A DNA stretch of 64,000 bases from NCBI RefSeq assembly GCF_932274485.2, contig NC_065884.2, positions 39,327,540 through 39,391,539 of the forward strand, in the 5' to 3' direction. The notes under the pieces were generated by a model. It was not told where the DNA came from, made no database searches, and saw nothing but the letters and a program-made list of their open reading frames with translations. This DNA comes from Patella vulgata. Its lineage: Eukaryota > Mollusca > Gastropoda > Patellidae. The position numbers were made by a program, and so were the translations under genes. Below, one piece after another: positions 37,090 through 47,795 of this stretch; position 1 is the stretch's first letter, and each line of letters begins with the position of its first letter.

Positions 37090-37314
37090 TTAGGGTTTCA
37101 CATTGCATAGCTTGTGTGAAACACTATTGTTTTTGTTAAGATTAGTAATCTTATTATTATTCTTTTTCCATTTTGATTAGATCTCAACAACTGCTTGTCG
37201 CATCGTTGCGATTTCTTCGGTTTTACTGGGAAGGTAGGTGTGACTTAGAGAAAAGCTATTTTGAACGTTCTGCGACAATGCAAAATGTCCAAAATCACCG
37301 AAGCTATCGTTTTT

Positions 37315-37727
37315 ATACGCCCACATTTTCATGTGGACGTATATTGTCGTCGCCCCTGTCCGTCCGTCCACAATTGTTTTTGAACAGTCTACAGGTCACA
37401 ATTTTTATTCGATTTCAGTGAAACAAATATATAGGTTTATCACCCTAAGATCTCGCTTCCTTTCGATATTGGCATGTATCGGACTGTAACTGCATGGGTT
37501 ATGGCCCCTGATTGTACGAAAAATCACGTTTTTAGCTTGTGAACACTGTAGAGGTCACAATTTTTATCCAATTATGTTGAAACTTAAAAAGTAAGTTTAT
37601 AACCCAAAGAGGTCATAATTTTTATCCGATTTAAAAAAAACAACGTATTATTATATCACCGTTACACCATAAGGACGGCTGAGTTCGAATTTCGTCACAA
37701 TTTTTATCCGATTTTGTTGAAATTTTT
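37315..37727 (-). mobile_element. Pearl-like element end fragment
   Basis: Begins TATACGCCCACATTTTCATG, a terminal hairpin (CCACATTTTCATGTGG), then GTCGTCGCCCC and GTCCGTCCGTCC. This is the inverted match of the right end of the element at 39143-40939. The following text has two diverged GGTCACAATTTTTATYCGAT repeats. It replaces about 170 bp of the A-type body, so the insertion came with a deletion or the element is truncated. Confidence 0.6.
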
Positions 37728-39142
37728 ACAAAAAACTTTTTTATTTATGAATATTTTTTAGTCGTGTTTTGTACAAAATTAAAGAGCCTTCCGACTTGAG
37801 CAAAAATGTGAATTTTTTTTTGTCTCAGTGATTTTTCTTGGACGCCATTGGCTAATTCAGTTTATCGGATCTAGGTTAATTGTTTATTCCCCGATTTGTA
37901 TAAAACAAGTTCATATGCCCCTTGTCTCAATTGTCATTTTTTTGTTACCGATAGAGTTATCTGTCATGACCGGAAGTGGCGTAATTAATTTTACCAAAAA
38001 CTACAATTTTGACAGTTTGGTACCACTTTTCGAAAGCAAATATTATTTTTTTTAAAACTCATATAACTAAAAGAGTGTGCCCTTTAAAGGCGCAAAACAC
38101 TGTCAGCTCAGTTTTTTTAATTTAGATTTCATTTTCGAGCAAATTCCATTAAGAGGTGAAAAGGGTCTAAAATTGACCTATTTACAACCCATTCAGGCTT
38201 TTCAGAAAATATGTCTAGGTAACTTGTATAAACTTGTAGCTATAATCCATACGAAGAAAATCTATGTTAAAATTAGTTTGTAATATAAGCAGTTGCCTAG
38301 AAATGGGCAATCTTGTATAAGACACTGTTTTCGTATTTTGCCTGTACAATAGTCAATTATTATTGGATTTCATAAAAGTGACATCATTTCAATCAAAAAG
38401 CAAGTATGCGTCATATCAAATTGATTACAATTTAAAATTCACACGGGAAGTGAAGCCAATTTGTCAAAAACTGCATTTCTAACTTTTAAAATCAATATTT
38501 TTTTCAACTAAAATTATTTAATATGTATTAATAATTTTAACTTTTAGTTTAAATTCACATATTAATAAAATTCATACGGTCTTATAGATATCATAAAATT
38601 GTTTCTAACTTGTTCGGTTGCCGAGAAATAGACGGTTTTCTACAAATCACTTTTGAAGGTTTTTGGTCCATAAAATTGTCAATTATTATTCGATTTTCAT
38701 AAAATTTTCATCAAGTGATGCCTAATGTCATAGCCGATGTTATAAAACTAATTTAACATTTTTAGTATCACCGGAAGTAATGTCATTTTGACAAAAACTG
38801 TATTTTTAGCCTTCAAAACAGATATTTTATTCAAATGAGTCTGATTTGTAACGTTTTTAAAATTATGATATTTGATTCGAATCAACAATTAGAATAAACC
38901 CATACGATCATACAGATACCACAAAATGGTTTCTAACTTGTACGGTTGCAGAGAAATACACGATTTTCTACAAGTCACTTTTCAAGGTTTTTGGTCTATA
39001 AAAGTGGAAATTATTATTCGATTTACACAAAATTTTCACCATGTGATGATGCTATTTCTGATTTCATAAACTAATTTAACATTTTTATTATCACAGAAGT
39101 AATGTAATTTTGTCAGGATCACTTACATGTAACAAATGTATA

Positions 39143-40939
39143 AGATAGGATGCCATGCAACCAAACATACGCCCACAGCAGCTAAATCGTCCGGCAGTCG
39201 ACAAGGGTTGTCACATATTTATTCTTTTGTGGGTAATTAGGGGAATTTAATAGACAATTTCATACAGATGACATTATAATTTTCGTTGTTTGAAGGTTCA
39301 TAAGGTTCTAAAAACTAAAACAAGGACCGTAACTCTGGAAGCAATCTACAGAAATTGTTCAAATTCGACAGGCTTTTTTCGTTTTACTAATTCAAACAAT
39401 GCGTATAAATTTCATACAGATCGGATGATAACTTTTGTTGTTTGAAAGTTCACAAAGTTCAACAAAGTAAATCAAGGGCCATAACTCTAGACGTAATTGA
39501 TGGAAATCGCTGACATTCAATAGGCTTGTTCGTCTTCATTTCACTAATTTAGGTGATAACTGAAACTCAATAGGCTTGTTCGTTTTATTAATTTAAATGA
39601 TGCATATAAATTTCATACAGATCGGATAATAAATTTTGTCGTTAGGGCATTTACAAGCTACAACAACGTGAAACAAGAGCCATAACTCACGGCATAATTA
39701 ATGGAAATTGCTGAAATGCAATAGGCTTCTTCGTTTCACTAATTTAAATGATGCATATCAATTTGAAACAGATCGGATGATAACTGTTGTCATTAGAGCG
39801 TTCACAACATTCAACAAAGTGAAACAGGGGCCATAACTCTAGATGTAATTAACGGAAATTGCTGAAATTCAATAGGCTTCTTTGTGTTACAAATTTAAAT
39901 GATGCATATAAATTTCATACAGATCGGTTGATAACTTTTGTCGTTAGAGCATTCACAAGGAGCAACAAAGTGAAACAAGGGCCCTAACTCCAAAAGAAAT
40001 TAACGGAAATTGCTGAAATTCAATAGGCTTCATCATTTCACTAATTTAAATGATGCATATCAATTTCAAACAGACCGGATGATAACTGTTGTCATTAGAG
40101 CGTTCACACGATTCAACAAAGTGAAACAAGGGCCATAACTCTAGATGTAATTAACAGAAATTGCTGAAATCCAATAGGCTTCTTTGTTTTACTAATTTAA
40201 ATGATGCATATAAATTTCATACAGATCGGTTGATAACTTTTGTCGTTAGAGCGTTCACAAGATGCAACAAAGTGAAACAAGGGGCATAACTCGAGAAGAA
40301 ATTAACGGAAATTGCTGAAATTCAATAGGCTTCTTCATGTCACTAATTTAAATGATGGATATCAATTTCATACAGATCGGTTGATAACTTTTGTCATTAG
40401 AGCGTTCACAAGATTCAACAAAGTGAAACAAGGGCCATAACTCTAGATGTAATTAACAGAAATTGCTGAAATTCAATAGGCTTCTTCATTTCACTAATAT
40501 AAATGATGCATATCAATTTCATACAGATCGGTTGATAACTTTTGTCATTAGAGCGTTCACAAGATTCAACAAAGTGAAACAAGGGCCATAACTCTAGATG
40601 TAATTAACGGAAATTGCTGAAATTCAATAGGCTTCTTTGTTTTACTAATTTAAATGATGCATATAACTTTCATACAGATCGGTTGATAACTTTTGTCGTT
40701 AGAGCGTCCACAAGGTGCAACAAAGTGAAACAAGGGCCATAACTCCAGAAGAAATTAACAGAAGTTATTGAAATTAAATAGGCTTCTTTATCTCACTAAT
40801 GTAAACAACATATATCAATTTCAAAACAATCGGTTGATAAATGTAGTCTGTAGAGTGTTCACAAGAAATTGTGGACGATGGACGGACGGACGGACGGGGG
40901 CGACGGCAATATACGACCACATTTCCATGTGGGCGTATA
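39143..40939 (+). mobile_element. Pearl-like (bivalve) non-autonomous element with 151-bp core repeats
   Basis: Inserted into an A-type element; the uninterrupted site reads AAATGTATAAAATGAATTG-like at about 26635. Order: a head (GCCATGCAACCAAACATACG, CCCACAGCAGCTAAATCG), about ten tandem 151-bp core repeats, an ACGG microsatellite (about 40879-40898), and a terminal hairpin CCACATTTCCATGTGG followed by GCGTATA. Core repeats plus an ACGG tract is the layout I remember for the pearl family of bivalve elements. The name is from memory, while the structure is seen directly. No coding region. Confidence 0.7.
39240..40860. repeat. 151-bp tandem repeat, about ten units
   Basis: The word AATAGGCTT recurs at about 39569, 39720, 39871, 40022, 40173, 40324, 40475, 40626 and 40777, exactly 151 bp apart each time. 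A looser unit stands at 39368, and a 50-bp partial copy at about 39519. Units alternate between two slightly different forms (GATTCAACAAAG / GTGCAACAAAG), suggesting amplification in pairs. Each unit has GGGCCATAACTC and TCATACAGATCGG. It forms the core of the pearl-like element. Confidence 0.95.
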
Positions 40940-41105
40940 AAAATGAATTGATTGCTGGATTTGGTTGATTCTGCGTCCATTTTATTTCATGTGTGCAATG
41001 CTTATGTGGAAACCTGTTTAACGGTTTCATTGGTACCGGAAGTGACATATGTTTAAGGGTAACGTGGCACCGGTGAAACCCGTCATTACTGCTTCGCAGT
41101 TCTAG

Positions 41106-42987
41106 TGATGATTGGGGTTTTGTTTTTTTTTTGGGGGGGGGGTAAAAACAATCATCCAACACGTTGACAGTTTTATTTTCCACTTGAGCATATCTCAGAA
41201 ACTACTTGTCGGATCGATCCGATACCTTGGTTGTACGGGAAAGTCGGCATGACTTAGAGATTAAATCTATTTCGAACATTTGGCAACAATGCGAAATGTC
41301 CGAAATCACCGAAGTTGTCGGGGTTTTTTAAATATTGCCGTAATATTTACAATAATCGGCGGATTTTAACATTTGGTACATTTTGACATAGCCGGAGACA
41401 GGGCAAATAGCTACGGTACTTCAGATTTTTGATTTTCGACGAATCCTCGCTTATATTAGGCGCGAAATTTTGAAATTTAAATTTTTACAAAAAACTTTGT
41501 TATTTATTTGATGGTATTTTACACAGGATTATAGGGTCATCTGACTTGAGCAAAATGTGAACAATTTTTGTCTCAGTAATTTGTGTTAGCCGCCATTGGC
41601 TAATTCAATTTTTCGGTCATAGATTAATTATTTATTGTTCGATTTGTATAAAACAAAGTTCATCTAATCCGTTTTCGGAAATGTCATTTTATTTGTTACC
41701 GTTAAAGTTTCCTGTCGGCACCGGAAGTGACATAATTTTACCAAAAACTACAATTTTGACAGTTCGGTACCACTTTTTGAAATCAAATATTATTTTTTTC
41801 AAATCTGGTATAACTGAAAGGGTGCGCCCTTTAAAGGCGCACAAAATGTCGTTTTCGGCCTATCTCGATTAAAAGGTGAAAAAAGGTGTAAAACTAAGCT
41901 ATTTACAACCCATCCAGTGTTTTCATATTTTAATATATTTCTTCGTAACTTTCATAAACTCGTAGCAATAATTTATACGGAGAGAATGTATGTGAAAATT
42001 AATTTGTGATATGCACAGTTGCCGTGAAATAAGCAATTTTGCATGCGTCACTTTTCACGTTATTTAGCCTGTAAAAGAGTCAATTATCATTTGATTTCAA
42101 TATTTTTTTTTATGATTTGATGCCTAATGCAAATTTTGACCACGTCAAACCATTTTAACATTTACACTGTCATCGGGAAATGACCTCATTTGGGCAAAAA
42201 CTGTATTTTTAGCATTCAAAACAGATATTTCATTCAAATGAGTCTGATTTGTAATGTTTTTCAAATTATGATATTTAATTCCAATCAACAAACAGAATGG
42301 ACACAGACGATCATACAGATACCACAAAAGGGTTTCTAACTTGTACGGTTGCAGGGAAATGAACGATTTTCTACAATTCACTTTTCAAGGTTTTTGGTCT
42401 ACAAAAGTGGCAATTATTATTTTATTTTCATAACATTTTCACCATGTGATGTCTTATGCCATTTATGATTTCATAGAACTAATTTAACATTTTCATTATC
42501 ACCGGAAGTAATGTCTATTTGGAAAAAACTCTATTTTTAGCCTTCAAAACAAACATTTTTTGTAGTAAGTTATATTTATTATTCGTTTAACATTATGATA
42601 TTTGACTGCAGTGGACATATAGATTGAATCAATACGATCATATAGATGTCCAAAAATTGCTTCTAGCATCTTCCCTTGTCGAGAAATAATCAATTTTGTC
42701 AGGATCACTTGATAAGATTTTTTTTCGCATTTTAATTTCCTATTAGAAAGTCAGATAACTTAGCGGTAAGTTAGTAACAAATTTATAAATGGAATTGATA
42801 TTGCTGGGTTTGATTGATTCTGCGTCCATTTTATAACACGTCTGCAATGTTTATGTGGAAATCTGTTTCGCGGTTCCATTGGTACCAGAAGTGACATAAG
42901 TTCAAGGGTAACGTGGCATCGGAAGTGACATAAGTTTAAGGGTAACGTGGCACCGGTGAAACCTGTCATTACTACGTCCAGTTCTAG
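41106..42987 (+). mobile_element. Helitron/Helentron-like element, A type, last copy of the array
   Basis: After CTAG: TG and a hairpin GATGATTG (41107-41114) ... CAATCATC (41149-41156) with a long G/T-rich loop, then the A-type body. The 3' end is partly decayed: CACCGGTGAAACC, an ACTACGTCCAGT remnant of the hairpin, and CTAG at 42984-42987. Non-coding. Confidence 0.68.
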
Positions 42988-43040
42988 TTTAAATTAAAAT
43001 TGATACAAGTTTGGTAGCCTTCACTGGCTGAATTAAAGAG

Positions 43041-43065
43041 AGTGGTGGTGGTGGTGGTGGTGGGC
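43041..43065. repeat. GGT microsatellite
   Basis: Short run of GGT triplets just right of the rolling-circle array. No function suggested. Confidence 0.85.
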
Positions 43066-43237
43066 GAGTTTTTAATGTCAAAATACGTGTCTTAAAGTGA
43101 TAATTTAATATTTTTAGGTTATATTTTTAAAATGTATTAAAATGAAGCCTTAAAATAGATAGTATCTATAAACAGTCCTACCTTGTTAAAGAATAATCCT
43201 ATTAATCCTATAATTCACTAATGCCAGTTGAGAAATT

Positions 43238-43831
43238 GGCAAAAATATCATTTTCAACTTCAAATTCAAACGTTAGAAGATAGCTATTTCATTGGGGGGG
43301 GGGGGGATAGAAAAACAAGGGAAGTAATTGTGTTATTATTTCCGGGGTGAATGATTTTTAAGTGTGAGAATGATACCTATGATCGTATAATAGTGAGTCG
43401 ACAACCTATTGAGCAAAAGACAGAAATAATTATGTTTTGACTTTCTTAGAAAATATGAAATTCTCGCTTTAATACGAAATTCCAGTTATTGTGTCATACA
43501 TCACCTGAAAGTAGGTTTATATGGCTCTTTAAATCTACTTGTTATTTTCTGGCAAAGATATCATTTTCAACTTCAAATTCAAACGTTTGAAGATAGCTAT
43601 TCCATTGGGGGGGGGGATAGAAAATCAAGGGAGGTAATTGTGTTATTATTTCCGGGGTGAATGATTTTTAAGTGTGAGAATGATACCTATGATCGTATAA
43701 TAGTGAGTTGACAACCTATTGAGCAAAAGACATAGAAATAATTATGTTTTGACTTTCTTGGAAAATATGAAATTCTCGCTTTAATACCAAATTCCAGTTA
43801 TTGTGTCACACATCACCTGAAAGTAGGTTTA
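43238..43831. repeat. Two tandem units of about 315 bp
   Basis: The unit 43238-43552 (ATATCATTTTCAACTTC, a G run, GATAGAAAA, TTTCCGGGGTGAATG, GATCGTATAATAGTGAGT) repeats at 43553-43831 with a few changes and a different G-run length. The words around TATGGCTCTTTAAATCTA between the units recur at 58373, beyond the LTR element, so this repeat once spread to, or was shared with, that site. Confidence 0.9.
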
Positions 43832-45951
43832 GGGCGATTCCATGTGTGTTGTAGTGGACATTCACAACGTTGTATTAGATAATTCCAAACTAAATTACTA
43901 CATATTCAATAATTATGTTTTTGTATATTGACAGTTTATCCATGTATACTATTATCTTATTGGAATTAATGAACATAAAATGTAAGATGTCTCAAGATTA
44001 AGGAATATGTTATATGTTGTACGGGACCAAAAAAAGACATTGTAGTTCAGACATATTAATTGAAGTCAAAAGACTGTGAAATATAAACATTTATGGCAAT
44101 AAACCCCGTATCTGCTGTTAGATTAGATGTTAAAGTAGTAAGGGACACCTCTTAGTTTTTATCTTGAACCTTAATTTATGTGACAACAACAAAAAAGGGC
44201 ATAGCAATTAATGTGTTGTACGGACAACAATAATATATTGTACGGACACTTATGAATTTATGACACAAAAACACACATGAAACATTAGAAACAATTTATT
44301 TTAACAGAATTAAACAAGTTTGAACAAACAAATCAAAAAAGATTACCAATTCAATATTTCAATATAAAAATATTCACTGGTATGTACAAACCAAAAAGGG
44401 CATGGCAATTGTTATGTTGTACGGACAACAATAATTATGTTGTACGGACACTTATGAATTCATAACACAAAATCACAGATAAAACATTGCCGTTGGTAAC
44501 AATTTTATTCTAACAACATTTGAACATGTTTGAACAAAAAAATCAAAAAAGATTACCAATTTAACATTTCAAAATAAAAATATTCCCTGATATGTACATA
44601 CTATAAGATTATATTAATAACAGATAACCAAGTTAAAAAAAAATTATACCAAATGAATAATTAAATATTTGTAAAAGTATGAGACCCTATAAAAATAACA
44701 ACACAGCTAATATCAGTAGTAGGCTAAATAACAGTTAGATCTGATACAGGTACATCAAAGAAAATCTGAGCTGACATTGACAAGGAATAAGATTGGTGGG
44801 CGGTAATCTTCTTTACAACTGATGTTGGTTTGTAAAATATTTCATCTAAAATTAAAGGTCACTTAAAATATTGACCAGCCCTATGCATGACAGACAATTC
44901 TACATTCTCTACCTTCTTATCTAACACATCTCCAGGGCAGGGATCTCCATCATAGTTTACGACACACCAATCGCCAATAGAATTATTTTCTTTCTGTATT
45001 TCATACATATTTCAGCATTGGTTTTTGAAATGTTGTTAGTACCTGTACATTGGTGTAAATGCTGGTTTACACCTATACTCAGACCTGGCTGTTCCTAAAA
45101 ATAGATAAATTTTTGGACTGTAAAGATTAACTTAATACTATGAATTCAAATTAATTATGAAATTCAACTTCAATCCGCAAGACAGAAACAAACTGGGGGG
45201 CTGGATTTTTCTTAATCTGAGTATTTGATCAACCGGAATACGACTATTGATTTTTATTATTAAATGATTCTTACCATCTATTGTTGTAATCAAATCAAGA
45301 AAACCTTTTCTTCAAATCAATCAAATGACCTTCAAAAGACCCCATCATCTATGGTACCAAAGTGATCTCCCTTGAAAAGCCTTTGTAGAATCTTGTGTTG
45401 TACGGGACATGGCGCGTACAACATTAGATATGTTGTATGGGACAAACATTATAACGTATTTTTTTTTAGTATATATGTTGAATTTTTAATTTCAATTTGA
45501 TAGGTATTATTGGCATCATTATGATGTTAGAAAGTTTCATTTAGTTTAAAGTTATGTTCTTTTCTTTTTGAAATAAAAAGAAGTTATTGTTAAATAGTGT
45601 TGTACGGGACATTGACATAACTATCGGTTTATTTAACATTAATATTTTTAATAAAAATAGTCATCTTATTAAAAAATAGCTATTATTAGTTCCTAATGTA
45701 GTAGATTTATTGTCTTATAAATATTATTGATTTGATTAACTTACTTAAAGGCAATCAATTTAAAAAAAAACTATTATATGTCTATTGAATAAAAACGCGC
45801 CATTTATTGGGTAATTGTTTATTTCATCCTAAAATCTATAAAAAAAAAATAAAATGTACAAAATTTATGTACATATATATAAAATACAAATACTAACGTG
45901 TATGAAAAGAATAGTAACAATGATTTTTAATTCAGTTGAAACTTTTCTGTC
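43832..45951. other. Non-coding DNA with a 201-bp tandem duplication and GTTGTACGG motifs
   Basis: Units 44190-44390 and 44391-44595 are a diverged 201-bp tandem pair. GTTGTACGG-type words occur at about 44016, 44215, 44238, 44416, 44439, 45397, 45432 and 45599, usually followed by GAC or GGAC. No coding region is recognised. Confidence 0.55.
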
Positions 45952-46084
45952 AATGTTGTTGCATAAATGAGTTCAGAAGTAACACTTATATGATAATGAC
46001 TATTAATACAATATCGAATATTGAAACAGACTATAGTTCTGCCTTACAACGCCTTACAAAGATTGTTTTTACTTAATAAATATA

Positions 46085-47615
46085 TAACTATTCAAAAAAA
46101 GTAGGGGATATTTGATTTTTAAGTGTTATTAAAGTCACCTAATGAAACTGACGAAGAAACAAATGACAAAATGAAATGAAGTTCACATTCATCGATTTAT
46201 TCCAAATGATCGTTAGACTAAGTAAGGCACAGACTGACCATTATAAGGGTAAAATGATACCCGGGGTCAAACAGCAAAGTTACCACAGCATCACAACAAA
46301 GTCAGTAACGGGTAAATCCTCCTCTGTTTGCCAAACAAGCATTGATCCGACGTGGCATACTCCTAATGAGACGTCTAAGGTCATTTTGGTCCAGATTGTC
46401 CCATTCCTGTTGCAACGCAGCAGCAAGTTCTTGGACATTGGCAGGACGTTGTTGACGTTGACGTAACCTCTGTCCAAGCATGTCCCAGACATGCTCGATG
46501 GGGGAGAAGTCGGGACTCAGTGCTGGCCAAGGTAATGTGGTGATGTTCTGTTGTTGGAGGTAACCTGTAACGATCCTGGCCCTGTGACATCTTGCGTTGT
46601 CATCCTGGAAGATGAAACGGCGGCCATGACGTCGTGCGAACGGCACAACATGGACTGCCAAGATGTTGTCCCGGTAGTACTGGCCTGTAACACGCCCTGC
46701 AACAACATGTAAAGCCGTTCTTCCAGCAACAGTGATGCCTCCCCACACCATAACAGAACCACCCCCAAATCGATCATGTCTGATGACGTTAACGTCTTGG
46801 AAGCGCTCGTTTCGACGACGTCACACCCTCCTACGTCTGCCAAAAAATCAACAGTGAACCTTGACTCATCTGAAAACATCACATTGCTCCAGCGTCGATT
46901 ATCCCAGTGTTGACGATCCCTACACCAACGAGGTCTTGCCTGAATGTCATGATCTCTCAAACAAGGGATCACGCGAGGACGTCGGGCGCGAAGGTGACCC
47001 CTATGCAGTCGATTCCGAATCGTCTGGCCACTCACTCTCACACCAGTGTCTGTTTGAAGACGAGCGCTGATCTGATTTGCTGTGATGACACGATTTCTCA
47101 AGGCCAAGGTACGGATAAATCGATCCTGGGCTTGAGTTGTCGCCCTTGGTCGACCTGAGCGTGGTCTGTCCTGTACAGATTGTGTATCACGGTATCTGGA
47201 CCATAGCCTGCTTATGACAGACTGAGAAACATTCATCGTCCGCGCCACAACCGCCTGTGTTGTGCCGATCTGTAGCATGCCAAGGGCACGTAACCTTTCA
47301 TTTTGGGTAAGCCGACGCATATCAAAATTTGTTTTCTGGTCACTAAAACAATTAAACTGATGTTTCCACCCTGGAATTCAATGCCACAATGACTGTAACA
47401 TTCAAAGTCAGAGTCGTGCAAATCTTGGGTTGGACCCCCATGATGATCCCAAGCATCACCTGCATTCCATGCGGTAGCTATTGGTGCGTTTGGGCGTCAC
47501 ATGTAACTGGAAATGTTTCTTCTGTTAGGTTCTATAGTGACTTTTTTCGTAGTCATTTGCATATTTTAGTATTATGCCCCCAAAATCAAATATCCCCTAC
47601 TTTTTTTGAATAGTA
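46085..47615 (-). mobile_element. Tc1-like DNA transposon, copy 2 (same family as 7477-9009)
   Basis: Terminal inverted repeats ACTATTCAAAAAAAGTAGGG and CCCTACTTTTTTTGAATAGT, with flanking TA. The insertion site inside the LTR is confirmed by the uninterrupted AATAAATATATTAAGATA in the 3' LTR (58270-58290). It is almost identical to copy 1 over its whole length, non-coding ends included. Transposase is on the minus strand. Confidence 0.97.
46302..47320 (-). pseudogene. Tc1-like transposase, copy 2, broken in the middle
   Basis: Minus-strand gene from MRRLTQNERL at 47320 to GGFTRY and a TGA stop at 46302. It has the same domains as copy 1: helix-turn-helix, first Asp in MFSDESRF, second Asp in FQDDNARCH, Glu in SPIEHVWD (DD34E). 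A one-base deletion at about 46840 (TTTTTTGGCAGACG against TTTTTTGGACAGACG in copy 1) shifts the frame. Just downstream a Trp codon has become TGA (VWRRR to V-stop-RRR). The C-terminal part NDLRRLIRSMPRRINACL is intact here, whereas it is the part damaged in copy 1. The two copies together show the ancestral protein was about 340 residues. Confidence 0.93.
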
Positions 47616-47670
47616 TATTAAGATAAGCCTACATCATTGAGTCTGTATAATAATATCCACAGATAGAACA

Positions 47671-47685
47671 TGGTGTCAGAAGTAA
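47671..47685 (+). promoter_or_regulatory. Primer-binding site of the gypsy element
   Basis: TGGTGTCAGAAGT immediately follows the 5' LTR. Its complement ends in TGACACCA, which resembles the 3' end of a leucine tRNA as I recall it. The tRNA assignment is an inference. Confidence 0.7.
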
Positions 47686-47795
47686 ATTTTTACTTTTAGC
47701 TTTGATGTTTGAACATGAAATTGTGTCAGAAACTGGGTTTGCTCATTCAATTGTTGCATCGGTAGACTGACTAGAAGACAAGCTGAAAAAAAAAG

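Larger units (their letters stand above)
37090..41105 (+). mobile_element. Helitron/Helentron-like element, A type, with two later insertions
   Basis: Starts TTAGGG with head hairpin GTTTCACA ... TGTGAAAC (37095-37122). It ends with sub-terminal GGTGAAACCC (41072-41081), hairpin ACTGC-TTC-GCAGT and CTAG at 41102-41105. The head GGGTTTCAC and the sub-terminal GTGAAACCC are inverted complements. Two related foreign segments lie inside: about 37315-37727 and 39143-40939. Confidence 0.72.
45957..47670 (+). repeat. 5' LTR of the gypsy element, split by a Tc1-like insertion
   Basis: Starts TGTTGCATAAATGAGTTCAG and ends ATAATATCCACAGATAGAACA, with TG...CA termini. The Tc1-like copy at 46085-47615 occupies most of its length. 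The primer-binding site follows at once. Confidence 0.92.

Noticed and set aside
39240-40860. Regular repeats as a possible CRISPR array
   Set aside because: Units are 151 bp and contiguous without unique spacers; this is a eukaryotic satellite inside a mobile element.
46861-47158. Open frames on the plus strand across the second Tc1-like copy
   Set aside because: They mirror the antisense of the transposase; the same shadows occur in copy 1.
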